From Calditrichota bacterium (lineage in GTDB: Bacteria; Electryoneota; RPQS01): a DNA stretch of 64,000 nt. The notes below the pieces were generated by a model. It saw only the letters and a list, made by a program, of their open reading frames with translations, searched no databases and was not told where the DNA came from. A program made the position numbers and the translations under genes. The DNA lies in NCBI GenBank assembly GCA_020637445.1, contig JACJVZ010000001.1:992001-1056000 (forward strand), read 5' to 3'. This document shows positions 36,580 through 45,456 of this stretch, one piece after another. The number at the start of each line of letters is the position of its first letter. Position 1 is the first letter of the stretch.

Positions 36580-37038
36580 GTGAAACTACATCTCCCGTCC
36601 TATTCGCAGGGTGTCCACGAAATCAATGAGGAACTCGATGCAGCGGATTTGGAACTGAATCCCGAAGAGTTCGCGCACAAAGTGAACGTTTTTGTGCGGC
36701 TGGACAGGCACGACCCATATTTTGACTTGCGCATCAAAGTTTCAACGATTGCGTTTGCCGAATGTGATCGTTGTTTGTCTGAATGTGATGTTCGCATAGA
36801 ATCCGAAAATCCGCTCTGGTTTGTTGCCGGACATGCACCGTCGGGTGACATGGTCGACGACGAAGACTTCGTGTACATCAAACCCGGAACGACCGAGCTC
36901 GATTTGAGCTCCGATCTTAGAGATTTTCTGATTCTTGCCTATTCGGGCCGGCATCTTTGCAGCGAAAATTGCCTTGGACTCTGCGAACGGTGCGGTGCAA
37001 ACCTCAATGAAGGCCCGTGTGCCTGTCAAACGAATTAA
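36580..37038 (+). CDS. yceD: YceD/DUF177 family protein
   Basis: The 152-residue product starts at GTG. YceD proteins precede rpmF in most bacteria and are linked to 23S rRNA processing or accumulation. The family's paired cysteines are seen: CDRCLSEC in the middle, and CSENCLGLCERCGANLNEGPCAC at the C-terminus, which probably hold zinc. The order yceD-rpmF-plsX is the classic one. Confidence 0.92.
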   Translation: MKLHLPSYSQGVHEINEELDAADLELNPEEFAHKVNVFVRLDRHDPYFDLRIKVSTIAFAECDRCLSECDVRIESENPLWFVAGHAPSGDMVDDEDFVYIKPGTTELDLSSDLRDFLILAYSGRHLCSENCLGLCERCGANLNEGPCACQTN

Positions 37039-37067
37039 GTTTCTCAATATAACCTACTCAACCAACC

Positions 37068-37250
37068 ATGCCAGTACCAAAAAGACGAACCGGAAAATCG
37101 CGTCGGGATCGCCGTCGCGCAAACTACAATCTGAGCGGACCCGGTCTTGCCACATGCTCTAATTGCAAAGCGGTCATCGCACCGCACCGCGTCTGCGGTT
37201 CCTGTGGCTACTATAATGGCCGCTTCGTTCTTCAAGTCAAGAACAGCTAA
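37068..37250 (+). CDS. rpmF: Ribosomal protein L32
   Basis: The 60-residue protein is a small component of the large ribosomal subunit. It begins with the typical MPVPKRRTGKSRRDRRRA and has the zinc ribbon ATCSNCKAVIAPHRVCGSCGYYNGR with four cysteines. Position between yceD and plsX is standard. Confidence 0.98.
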   Translation: MPVPKRRTGKSRRDRRRANYNLSGPGLATCSNCKAVIAPHRVCGSCGYYNGRFVLQVKNS

Positions 37251-37271
37251 CAGGATTTCTTTTTGTCGTCC

Positions 37272-38342
37272 ATGGTCATAGCCTTGGATGCGATGGGGGG
37301 CGACCACGCTCCCCGCGTACCGGTTGAAGCGGCCTGTCTTGCCACGGATGAAATGTCCGATGTGCAAGTCGCTCTCTTCGGCCCCTCGGAGACTCTTGAA
37401 GCGGAACTGAAACGGCTCGGGCGCAAGTCCGGTGACGGACGGATCACTGTGTATCACGCTCCTGAAGTCATCGACATGACGGATTCTCCCGGCAAAGTCG
37501 TGCGCTCCAAGCCGAATAGCTCGCTCTTGCGCGCCATCGACTTGCATCAGAGCGGCGACGCTCAAGCTGTCGTCTCCGCAGGTCATACCGGTGTTCAAAT
37601 GGCGGCAAGCTATTTGAAACTCGGTCTGATTAAGGGCGTGCGCCGTCCCACTATCGGTGGCCTTTTCCCCAACGGTGAAGGCAAGTTCACGATCCTGCTC
37701 GATGTCGGTGCGAATACGGACTGCAAACCGATCAACTTGCTTCAGTTTGCCGTCATGGGTTCCGTATATATGGAACTTCTAAGCGGCATGAAATCCCCTC
37801 GCATCGCGTTGCTCTCTATTGGCGAAGAGAAGACAAAGGGCAATGAACTGGTTCTTGCCACGCATTATCTGCTCGAGCAAAGCGGACTGAATTTCATCGG
37901 CAACATCGAAGGCCGGCACATCTTCACAGACACGGCGGATGTAGTGATTTGCGACGGTTTTGTTGGAAATGTCGTCCTGAAACTCAGCGAGTCGCTCTTT
38001 CACGCCTTTATGACCCGGATGACCCGCTCAAACGGAACAAAGGTAGAACCACCGCCCCAACTACTGCAAATGGTCAAGGAATACGACTATTCCGAAATTG
38101 GCGGCGTTCCGCTGCTTGGTGTGAACGGCGTCTCGATCATTTGTCACGGCGGATCACCCGCCAAGGCGATCAAGAATGCGATTCGCGAAGCCAAAAACAT
38201 GGTTGAACGAGATCTACCCGGCGCACTGAGCAGGGGAGTCGAAGAATACGATGCGGGCATGCTCGCCCGCGGCGTCGCCCGTTACAAAGGCTACACCGAA
38301 AAGCGCGACGAGCTTGAAGTTGAGGAATCAGACGATGAGTAA
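37272..38342 (+). CDS. plsX: Phosphate acyltransferase PlsX
   Basis: PlsX converts acyl-ACP to acyl-phosphate for phospholipid synthesis. The 356-residue product starts with MVIALDAMGGDHAPRVPVEA, as usual, and has VVSAGHTGVQMAASYLKLG and DVGANTDCKPINLLQFAVMG. A TTG three codons upstream (37263) is also possible. The C-terminal GLHG-like region is replaced by LLGVNGVSIICHGGSPAKAIKNAI. It overlaps fabH by eight bases. Confidence 0.95.
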   Translation: MVIALDAMGGDHAPRVPVEAACLATDEMSDVQVALFGPSETLEAELKRLGRKSGDGRITVYHAPEVIDMTDSPGKVVRSKPNSSLLRAIDLHQSGDAQAVVSAGHTGVQMAASYLKLGLIKGVRRPTIGGLFPNGEGKFTILLDVGANTDCKPINLLQFAVMGSVYMELLSGMKSPRIALLSIGEEKTKGNELVLATHYLLEQSGLNFIGNIEGRHIFTDTADVVICDGFVGNVVLKLSESLFHAFMTRMTRSNGTKVEPPPQLLQMVKEYDYSEIGGVPLLGVNGVSIICHGGSPAKAIKNAIREAKNMVERDLPGALSRGVEEYDAGMLARGVARYKGYTEKRDELEVEESDDE

Positions 38343-39324
38343 AGGCGTAAAGCCTATTTCCCGGATTATTGGTTTAGGTGTAGGCGTGCCCGACAACATT
38401 CTCTCCAATCACGACTTGGAGCAAATGGTTGACACGTCTGATGAGTGGATCACCACTCGCACCGGAATCAAAGAGCGCCGCATTGTCAGCAAAGGTCAGA
38501 AAACCTCCGATCTTTGTATCCAAGCCGCGCGCGAAGCCCTCGCCGAAGCCCAAGTGGACGCAGGCGAACTTGACGCGATCATTCTTGGCACGATTTCCGG
38601 CGACATGCGTTTTCCCTCGACTGCCGTCCTGGTGCAGGAAGCTATCGGCGCGAACAACGCCGCTGCGTGGGACGTTAGCGCAACATGCTCGGGATTTTTG
38701 TTCTCGATGTACAATGCCGACACGCTGATCGCGTCAAAACGCGCGAAGAAAGTCCTGGTGCTCGGCAGTGAGTTGTTGACTCCGTTGGTCAATTGGGAAG
38801 ACCGTGCGACCTGTGTGCTCTTCGGCGATGCCGCGGGCGCGGCAGTCTTGACCGAGGCCACCGACGATCGCGGTCTGCTCTCCATTGCAATCGGATCCAA
38901 CGGGAGCTACGTAGATTTGTTGTACTCCGTCGGTCATGGCACAGCTTCAAGAACCGGCGGTAATGACAACGGCGACCGCTTTCTTCACATGAACGGCAAC
39001 GAAGTTTTCAAACATGCCGTTCGCATGCTCGAGCGCGTAGCCGCTGAAGCCGTCGAAAAGGCCGGCCTACAGCCCTCCGATATTGACTGGCTGATTCCGC
39101 ATCAGGCCAACATGCGCATCATCAAAGCGACCGCTGAGCGACTCGGCTTGCCGATGGAGCAAGTCTACCTGAACATCCACAAGTACGGCAACACGTCGTC
39201 GGCATCTGTTCCATTGGCTATGTATGAAGCCCGTAAAGAAGGCAAACTTAAAGACGGACAGCTTATGCTCTCCGTCGTCTTCGGCGGTGGCTTCACATGG
39301 GGCGGCATGGTCCATCGCTTCTAA
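38335..39324 (+). CDS. fabH: Beta-ketoacyl-ACP synthase III
   Basis: FabH starts fatty-acid chains by joining acetyl-CoA to malonyl-ACP. The 329-residue product has the catalytic triad spots: Cys118 in WDVSATCSGF, His in LIPHQANMRI and Asn in KYGNTSSASVPLA. I chose the ATG at 38335, giving MSKGVKPISRIIGLGVGVPD; the frame is open further upstream inside plsX, but that extension is not family-like. Being first in the fab series is typical. Confidence 0.97.
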   Translation: MSKGVKPISRIIGLGVGVPDNILSNHDLEQMVDTSDEWITTRTGIKERRIVSKGQKTSDLCIQAAREALAEAQVDAGELDAIILGTISGDMRFPSTAVLVQEAIGANNAAAWDVSATCSGFLFSMYNADTLIASKRAKKVLVLGSELLTPLVNWEDRATCVLFGDAAGAAVLTEATDDRGLLSIAIGSNGSYVDLLYSVGHGTASRTGGNDNGDRFLHMNGNEVFKHAVRMLERVAAEAVEKAGLQPSDIDWLIPHQANMRIIKATAERLGLPMEQVYLNIHKYGNTSSASVPLAMYEARKEGKLKDGQLMLSVVFGGGFTWGGMVHRF

Positions 39325-39339
39325 TACTGTCTTTTCGAT

Positions 39340-40278
39340 TTGATTTCCAACTCCGCAATTTATCTCTGCTCTGGCCAAGGCTCGCAAGCCATTGGCATGG
39401 CTCGCGATTTGTTTGACAAGTTTGATCTCGTCAAACAGCGTTTTACGCAAGCCAACGACATTCTCGGATTTGATCTTGCTCAGTTTTGTTTCGAAGGTCC
39501 CGAAGATGATCTGCGCCAGACACGTGTTACCCAACCTGCGCTTTACGTGCATTCCGTCATCGTCGGCGAGTTGCTCGCCGAACAAGGCGTCACTCCGCAA
39601 GCCGCGGCGGGTCACAGTTTAGGCGAGTATTCTGCGCTCGCTTGCGCCGCAGCATTCACTTTTGAAACCGGACTCGAATTAGTCAAGGTGCGTGCCAACG
39701 CCATGCAGGAAGCGGGCACCGAAAAACCCGGCACGATGGCCGCGATTGTCGGTCTCGATTTTGACAAAGTCGAAGAGATTTGCAAGAACACGACCGAAGG
39801 CGTCGTCGTTCCCGCCAATTACAATTCGCCCGGTCAGCTCGTAATTTCGGGCGATATCCCCGGAGTGGATGCAGCTATGGCCGCGTGTAAGTCGGCAGGA
39901 GCGAAATTGGTGCGCAAGCTCGTCGTCTCCGGCGCGTTTCATTCGCCCCTGATGTCGTCTGCCGCGGAAAGACTTCAAGCTGCATTAGACAAAGCAGATA
40001 TCACGTCGCCCAAAGTTCCGGTGCTCTCAAACGTGACAGGAAAACCACACGGCGACGCGGCAAATATTCGCAAAAATCTCTACGACCAGTTACTTTCGCC
40101 GGTGCGCTGGACGGAGTGCCTCGAAACTCTGAACAGCATGTCACCCAATCGCTGGTTTGAACTTGGTCCCGGCAACGTGCTCGCGGGACTCCTGAAGCGA
40201 ACGATTAACGGCGCGTCAGCGCAAACCGTGGGTACTGCCGCTGAGCTTGAAACCGTTTTGCAAGGAGCCTCCGTATGA
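39340..40278 (+). CDS. fabD: Malonyl-CoA:ACP transacylase
   Basis: FabD moves malonyl from CoA to acyl carrier protein. The 312-residue product has the nucleophile motif GHSLGEYSAL (Ser93), the entry AIYLCSGQGSQAIGM, and the histidine site SGAFHSPLM. The start is TTG and no ATG suits the conserved N-terminus. It overlaps fabG by four bases. Confidence 0.97.
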   Translation: MISNSAIYLCSGQGSQAIGMARDLFDKFDLVKQRFTQANDILGFDLAQFCFEGPEDDLRQTRVTQPALYVHSVIVGELLAEQGVTPQAAAGHSLGEYSALACAAAFTFETGLELVKVRANAMQEAGTEKPGTMAAIVGLDFDKVEEICKNTTEGVVVPANYNSPGQLVISGDIPGVDAAMAACKSAGAKLVRKLVVSGAFHSPLMSSAAERLQAALDKADITSPKVPVLSNVTGKPHGDAANIRKNLYDQLLSPVRWTECLETLNSMSPNRWFELGPGNVLAGLLKRTINGASAQTVGTAAELETVLQGASV

Positions 40279-41024
40279 GCAAACCCCTTTCCGGAAAAGT
40301 CGCATGGGTCACAGGATCAGCTCGCGGAATCGGCAAATCCATCGCCGCCAAACTCGCATCTGAAGGCGCAGATCTCGCGTTAACTGACGTGCTCGCCGAA
40401 GATCTCGAAAAAACTGCGAAGGAATTCACAGGCGAGTACGGCATCCGCGTTGTCCAGCAAGTCTTAGACGTCACCGACCGCGACGGCGCAGTCGCTTTCG
40501 TGCAAAAAGTCTCCGAAGAACTCGGCGGCCTTACGATTCTGATCAACAATGCGGGCATCACACGTGACGGCTTGCTGATGCGAATGTCCGGCACGGATTG
40601 GGAGCGCGTCATCAACGTCAATCTGACGGGATCTTTCGTCTGCACCCAAGCCGCGATCAAACCGATGATGAAAGCCCGCTACGGCAAGATCATCAACATC
40701 GCCTCCGTCGTTGGTGTCATGGGCAATGCAGGTCAAGTCAACTACTCCGCCAGCAAAGCCGGCATGATCGGTCTGACCAAATCCGTCGCCAAAGAACTTG
40801 CGGGGCGCGGCATTCGCGCCAACGCGGTCGCGCCGGGATTTATCGAAACCGAAATGACTCACACGCTTACCGATGAAACCAAGGAAGCCTACATGACGGC
40901 GATCCCCTTGAAGTATCTCGGCAAGCCCGAAGATATTGCGCAAGTGTGCGCATTCTTAGCCGCAACCGCGTCAGACTACATCACTGGACAGGTGCTGGTC
41001 GTTGACGGCGGTATGCACATGTAA
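40275..41024 (+). CDS. fabG: 3-oxoacyl-ACP reductase
   Basis: The 249-residue short-chain dehydrogenase reduces the beta-keto group with NADPH in fatty acid elongation. It has the TGSARGIG dinucleotide loop, NNAGITRD, Ser144, and the YSASK pair Tyr157/Lys161. The final VDGGMHM is typical. Its place between fabD and acpP supports fabG over other reductases. Confidence 0.97.
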   Translation: MSKPLSGKVAWVTGSARGIGKSIAAKLASEGADLALTDVLAEDLEKTAKEFTGEYGIRVVQQVLDVTDRDGAVAFVQKVSEELGGLTILINNAGITRDGLLMRMSGTDWERVINVNLTGSFVCTQAAIKPMMKARYGKIINIASVVGVMGNAGQVNYSASKAGMIGLTKSVAKELAGRGIRANAVAPGFIETEMTHTLTDETKEAYMTAIPLKYLGKPEDIAQVCAFLAATASDYITGQVLVVDGGMHM

Positions 41025-41067
41025 ACCAAACAAACCAGTTCGTTATTTTCAACCGGAGGCCTTGAAT

Positions 41068-41313
41068 ATGTCCGACTTGGAAAACAAAGTCAAAAAGATT
41101 ATCGCGGATCGCCTGCAAGTGGATCTCGCCAGCGTCGTGGACGGCGCAAGTTTCGTCGAGGATCTCGGAGCGGATTCGCTCGATCTCGTCGAGCTGGTCA
41201 TGGCGTTTGAAGAAGAATTCGGGCTTGAGATTCCCGATCAGGATGCGGAAACGATGAAGTCCGTGGGCGATGCGCTGAGCTATCTCAAGAGCAAAACTGA
41301 ACAAAGCGCCTAA
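41068..41313 (+). CDS. acpP: Acyl carrier protein
   Basis: The 81-residue carrier has the phosphopantetheine site ADSLDLVELVM with Ser37. A good ribosome-binding site, GGAGG, lies about ten bases before the ATG at 41068; the frame is open upstream to 41002, but that part is not conserved. The product is strongly acidic, as expected. Confidence 0.98.
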   Translation: MSDLENKVKKIIADRLQVDLASVVDGASFVEDLGADSLDLVELVMAFEEEFGLEIPDQDAETMKSVGDALSYLKSKTEQSA

Positions 41314-41330
41314 ATAACAGGCAAGTAATT

Positions 41331-42593
41331 ATGTCGAGACAGAGAGTTGTCGTTACCGGAATGGGAATAATTTCTCCGGTTGGCAACGATGTTTCCAGCT
41401 TCTGGCAATCCATTACGTCGGGAAAATCCGGCGCGGGTCCGATCACTCTGTTTGACCCCGCCGAATTCACCACGAAGTTCGCATGCGAAGTCAAGGACTT
41501 CGACATCGGTGATCTAATGGATCCCAAAGAAGCGCGAAGATACAGAAGATTCACACAGTTCGGCATTTCGGCCGCGCATCAAGCGTTGGTCGATGCCGGA
41601 CTGTCTGGTGATAATCCACCCGTCCCCAAAGATCGCACGGGAGTGATCATTGGCTCGGGTATCGGCGGGATTGACCTATTCGAAGAACAGGCCAAAGTCT
41701 ATTTCGACAAAGGTCCCAAGCGGATTAGCCCGTTCTTCGTGCCGATGATGATTTCGGATATCGTATCGGGTCAGGTGTCAATCAGCTTCGGCTTAGGCGG
41801 TCCCAACTTCGCGGTCGTGTCTGCATGTTCCACTGCGGGACATTCCATTCACGTCGCCACCCGGTTGATTCAAGCGGGTGAGGCCGAAGTTATTCTTGCG
41901 GGCGGAACCGAAGCCGCCGTCACGCACCTCGGAGTCGGTGGCTTCAATTCCATGAAAGCTCTTTCGACTCGCAACGATGCGCCCGAAAAAGCCAGCCGTC
42001 CCTTTGACAGTGACCGCGACGGTTTTGTCATCGGTGAAGGTGCGGGCGTATTGGTGCTCGAATCTCTCGAGTCGGCTCAAAAACGCGGCGCGACTATTCA
42101 CGCCGAGATATTGGGAGCCGGCGCCAGCGGCGATGCCTACCACATCACGGCTCCGCATGTCGATGGCGATGGAGCACGCCGGGCCATGGAGTCTGCACTG
42201 AAAGATGCGGGTGTTTCACTCGAAACGATCGCCTACATCAACGCGCACGGCACGTCCACGGATGTGGGAGATTCTGCGGAGATCAAAGCCATTCGCAGGG
42301 TCTTTGGTCCCGCCGCCGAAAAACTTGCTGTGTCATCTACGAAATCCATGACGGGGCACACGCTCGGAGCCGCAGGAGCAATCGAGGCCATTGCCACGAT
42401 TCTCGCGACGAAAAACAACTTGGTTCCCCCGACTATCAACGTCGAGAATCAGGATCCCGAATGCGATCTGTTCGTAACCCCCAATGTCGCCGTCAAACGC
42501 GACGTCACAGTCGCCATGTCCAATGCTTTTGGATTCGGCGGCCACAACTCAAGTCTGATTGTAGCCAAACCGGAGTTTCGTAAAGAAGGATAG
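41331..42593 (+). CDS. fabF: Beta-ketoacyl-ACP synthase II
   Basis: FabF elongates acyl-ACP. The 420-residue product has Cys166 in SACSTAGHSIH, then NAHGTSTDVGD and STKSMTGHTLGAAG carrying the two histidines, and Lys in the latter segment. Length is normal for KAS II. It directly follows acpP and is followed by rnc eight bases later. Confidence 0.97.
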   Translation: MSRQRVVVTGMGIISPVGNDVSSFWQSITSGKSGAGPITLFDPAEFTTKFACEVKDFDIGDLMDPKEARRYRRFTQFGISAAHQALVDAGLSGDNPPVPKDRTGVIIGSGIGGIDLFEEQAKVYFDKGPKRISPFFVPMMISDIVSGQVSISFGLGGPNFAVVSACSTAGHSIHVATRLIQAGEAEVILAGGTEAAVTHLGVGGFNSMKALSTRNDAPEKASRPFDSDRDGFVIGEGAGVLVLESLESAQKRGATIHAEILGAGASGDAYHITAPHVDGDGARRAMESALKDAGVSLETIAYINAHGTSTDVGDSAEIKAIRRVFGPAAEKLAVSSTKSMTGHTLGAAGAIEAIATILATKNNLVPPTINVENQDPECDLFVTPNVAVKRDVTVAMSNAFGFGGHNSSLIVAKPEFRKEG

Positions 42594-42601
42594 GCGATCG
42601 C

Positions 42602-43387
42602 ATGAACTGGTTTCGCGACATGCTGCTTCGGAGTCAGGGAGACGTTTCCCGCGAAGTGCGTCAGCAGTTGCGGAAACTCGAAATGACGATCGGCTACAAA
42701 TTCAAGGATGCTCAGTTGCTGCTTTCGGCGCTCCGCCACCGCAGTGTTCTGAACAAAGAAAACCTCGGACGGCACGAATCCAACGAACGGCTTGAGTTTC
42801 TGGGTGATGCCGTGCTCGACTTCATCATCGCCGAGTACTTCTACCATCTCTTTCCGGGTATGGTCGAAGGCCAATTGACAAAACTTCGGTCGGTGATCGT
42901 GTCGGGCACGTCGTTAGTAGGCGCGGCCAAGAGAATTCAGCTCGGTCAGTTCTTGATCCTAAGTGAGAATGAAGACCGGGCAGGAGGCCGTAATCGCGCC
43001 TCCATTCTCGAGGACGCTTTCGAAGCCCTGATTGGTGCGATGTACCTCGATGGCGGTGTGAAACCTTCGCGTACATTCATAGAAACGCACCTTCTGGACA
43101 ATTGGCGAGAGATTGTCACTAAAGACGAATACGTCAACTACAAGAGTCTTGTGTTAGAACATGCTCAGGCCAATGCTTGGGATAGCCCGGAGTATCGTTT
43201 GATTGACGAATCCGGACCGGATCATGCAAAGCGGTTTGTGGTCGAAATATTCTTAAACGGTGTCTCCTACGGTAAAGGAGAAGGAACTTCCAAGAAGACA
43301 GCCGAGCAAAAAGCGGCCTCTGAAGCCGCAAGCAAGCTCGGGCTCTTGAATAATGACGAATTCAACTTGGATTCTACCTCCGAATAA
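42602..43387 (+). CDS. rnc: Ribonuclease III
   Basis: RNase III cuts double-stranded RNA in rRNA and mRNA processing. The 261-residue product has the catalytic signature NERLEFLGDAVLDF (61-74), a second acidic site EDAFEALIGAMYLDGG, and a C-terminal double-stranded RNA-binding domain (from about 178; GTSKKTAEQKAASEAASKLG). The stop is followed at once by the Nudix gene. Confidence 0.96.
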   Translation: MNWFRDMLLRSQGDVSREVRQQLRKLEMTIGYKFKDAQLLLSALRHRSVLNKENLGRHESNERLEFLGDAVLDFIIAEYFYHLFPGMVEGQLTKLRSVIVSGTSLVGAAKRIQLGQFLILSENEDRAGGRNRASILEDAFEALIGAMYLDGGVKPSRTFIETHLLDNWREIVTKDEYVNYKSLVLEHAQANAWDSPEYRLIDESGPDHAKRFVVEIFLNGVSYGKGEGTSKKTAEQKAASEAASKLGLLNNDEFNLDSTSE

Positions 43388-43942
43388 ATGATGACGGAAA
43401 CAATCCGCGGAGACGATTTGGAGCAATATCGATATTGTGCGCGATGTGGGGAACATCTGACGCAGAAACTTCTCGACGGGCGAGTAAGGCCGGTTTGCCT
43501 GTCGTGTGGGAACGTCGTGTACTTGAACCCCTTGCCGGCAGTCGCGGCCGTTCTGATTCAGAATGGCCGCGTTTTGTTAATTCGCAGGGGTGTTGACCCC
43601 GGCGCCGGGTTGTGGGCGTTGCCTTCGGGTTTTATGGAACAAGGAGAAACCCCCGAAAGTGCAATATGCAGGGAAGTCTTTGAAGAAACGGGCATTAAAT
43701 GTTCGCCCGGAAAGCTGATTTCCGCAACCACCCACGATGATCACGTTTTTGGGCATGTTCTCGTGCTTGCCTATTCCGTGGCCTGCGAAATCCGCGACGC
43801 GACTGCCGTAGCCGGAGACGACGCCGTCGAAGCGCATTGGTACGACACGACGTCGTTGCCATGCTTGGCGTTTGACACGCACCGCGACATTATTCGACAA
43901 GCCGAAGTCTTGTATTCAATGGAACACCACGAAATCCTTTAG
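43388..43942 (+). CDS. Nudix hydrolase with zinc ribbon
   Basis: The 184-residue protein has an N-terminal zinc ribbon (Cys17, Cys20, Cys37, Cys40) and a full Nudix box at 81-103 (GFMEQGETPE, then REVFEETGI). The layout resembles the C-terminal half of NudC (NADH pyrophosphatase), but the upstream domain is missing. Substrate unknown. It begins immediately at the rnc stop and probably ends the fab operon; the next gene starts 13 bases later. Confidence 0.88.
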   Translation: MMTETIRGDDLEQYRYCARCGEHLTQKLLDGRVRPVCLSCGNVVYLNPLPAVAAVLIQNGRVLLIRRGVDPGAGLWALPSGFMEQGETPESAICREVFEETGIKCSPGKLISATTHDDHVFGHVLVLAYSVACEIRDATAVAGDDAVEAHWYDTTSLPCLAFDTHRDIIRQAEVLYSMEHHEIL

Positions 43943-43955
43943 AATTGCTTTCCCT

Positions 43956-44951
43956 ATGCGCATTTTAGGACTCGTTAACATACTTCTCTCATTATCGTTG
44001 CTTTTCTTCGGTTGTGAAATCCAAGAAACAAAGGTCGATCAAGGTCAGATCTTCGTGGAATTGCACGACGACCAGGGGACCGAAGTTCTCGGCGCGCGAA
44101 TCTATCTTGACGGCACGGCGCAATCTGTCGTTACACCAGGAACGATTTCAGGACTTGTCGCAGGTACATATCTTGTTGAGACGAGCAAGCCCGGCTACTT
44201 CCAATCCTCAGAGGAAATCACTCTTGGTGAAAACGAAGCAAGAACCGTATCGTTGTTGACGTCGGCGGCGCCGGCTGCGGCAATCGAATTGACCAATGCC
44301 CCGGAGAACACGCAAATCATCGTGAACAACGAAGCGGTTGGTTCCGTACCGCCCTCGGTGTTTGGCTTGAGCGTCGGCACGTGGGATGTTTCAGCCTATC
44401 TTGAAGGGCACGCCACCGACGCTCCCGCTCGTTGGACAGTCACATTGGCCGAAGGCGATACCGCACGCATAACCAGCGGATTCACTCCGTTGTCTGCGGG
44501 CTCCACGGTCGGAGAACTTGCTCCTGTCTTCACTTTGCCGAGTGATCTCGACAGTTCAATCTTCCGACTGCAAGACTATCGCGGCAAGATTGTTTTGGTC
44601 TCTTTCTTCTTCTACACCTGTAACCCGTGCCTCGCCGAATTCCCGCATATTCAAACTGTTTACGCCGACCCGCAATATGCCGGACAATTGGCATTCTTCG
44701 GAGTTGACGCCAGTGATCCGTGGTCACTCTTCAGTATCTACAAGAGTACGCATCCGACTCTGGGTTTGCAGTTCCCCTTGTTGTGGGCACAGCAAACTAC
44801 GGCCTATGAAGACTACGACGTCGCCAGTTGTCCCACGAATTTCTTGATCGATCCCACGGGCACGATCCGCTATCGTTGGCAAAGCATCAGCGAGGCGGAA
44901 TTGCGCAGCGCGGTAGAGACTTTGATTGCAGAATTTGACATTGCCAACTAA
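43956..44951 (+). CDS. Lipoprotein with two PEGA domains and a redoxin (TlpA-like) domain
   Basis: From the ATG at 43956 the 331-residue product has a lipobox (LSLLFFGC, Cys at about 20). Two PEGA-like surface modules follow (residues 30-105, GTEVLGARIYLDG; and 108-180, NAPENTQIIVNNEAVGSVPPS), then a thioredoxin/redoxin domain (PVFTLPSDL onward) with the active site YTCNPCLAEF. It should be anchored in a membrane and act in thiol redox or reduce a partner in the periplasm. The PEGA-redoxin fusion is uncommon. A start 84 bases upstream has no signal peptide. Confidence 0.75.
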   Translation: MRILGLVNILLSLSLLFFGCEIQETKVDQGQIFVELHDDQGTEVLGARIYLDGTAQSVVTPGTISGLVAGTYLVETSKPGYFQSSEEITLGENEARTVSLLTSAAPAAAIELTNAPENTQIIVNNEAVGSVPPSVFGLSVGTWDVSAYLEGHATDAPARWTVTLAEGDTARITSGFTPLSAGSTVGELAPVFTLPSDLDSSIFRLQDYRGKIVLVSFFFYTCNPCLAEFPHIQTVYADPQYAGQLAFFGVDASDPWSLFSIYKSTHPTLGLQFPLLWAQQTTAYEDYDVASCPTNFLIDPTGTIRYRWQSISEAELRSAVETLIAEFDIAN

Positions 44952-44952
44952 G

Positions 44953-45456
44953 ATGACAGGGAAAACCTACGTGAAAAGCCTTCTCGCACTCCTTTTTGTC
45001 GCAATAACTTTCCACGCCGCCCAAGCCGCGGGTCGCAACTGGACTCTGGCCAATGCGCAGGGTGGAGAGTACAGTTTTTCCGAAAACTCAGGCAGTCGTC
45101 CGACTTTGCTTATCTTTTGGGCCTCGTGGTGCAAGCCCTGCAAACGTGAAATGACCGAGTTGAAAGACACGTATGACGACTTGCAGAAGCGCGGCATGAA
45201 CGTTATCTTAATTTCCGAAGACAATCAGAAAACAAAGAGCCGTGTCAAACCGTTTCTCGATTCCAAGGGTTACGAATGGACGGCGCTGCTTGACCCCGAC
45301 GGAGAAGTCCTGAAGCTCTACGGCGGCACGTCGATTCCCTTTACCGTCGTGCTCGATGAAGGTGGATCGCCTGTCTACAAGAGCATCGGCGAAATGAAAG
45401 ATCCGTCCGAAATGCTCTCCAAAGCAAATCAACTGATAGAGTCGCCCGGTGAATAA
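44953..45456 (+). CDS. TlpA-like periplasmic thioredoxin
   Basis: The 167-residue product starts at the ATG 44953 one base after the preceding stop. It has a signal peptide (KSLLALLFVAITFHAAQAAG), then a thioredoxin fold with WASWCKPCKREM, and the cis-proline in TSIPFTVVLD. It should reduce disulfides in the periplasm. It overlaps the barrel gene by eight bases. Pairing with a redoxin lipoprotein suggests a redox relay. Confidence 0.85.
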   Translation: MTGKTYVKSLLALLFVAITFHAAQAAGRNWTLANAQGGEYSFSENSGSRPTLLIFWASWCKPCKREMTELKDTYDDLQKRGMNVILISEDNQKTKSRVKPFLDSKGYEWTALLDPDGEVLKLYGGTSIPFTVVLDEGGSPVYKSIGEMKDPSEMLSKANQLIESPGE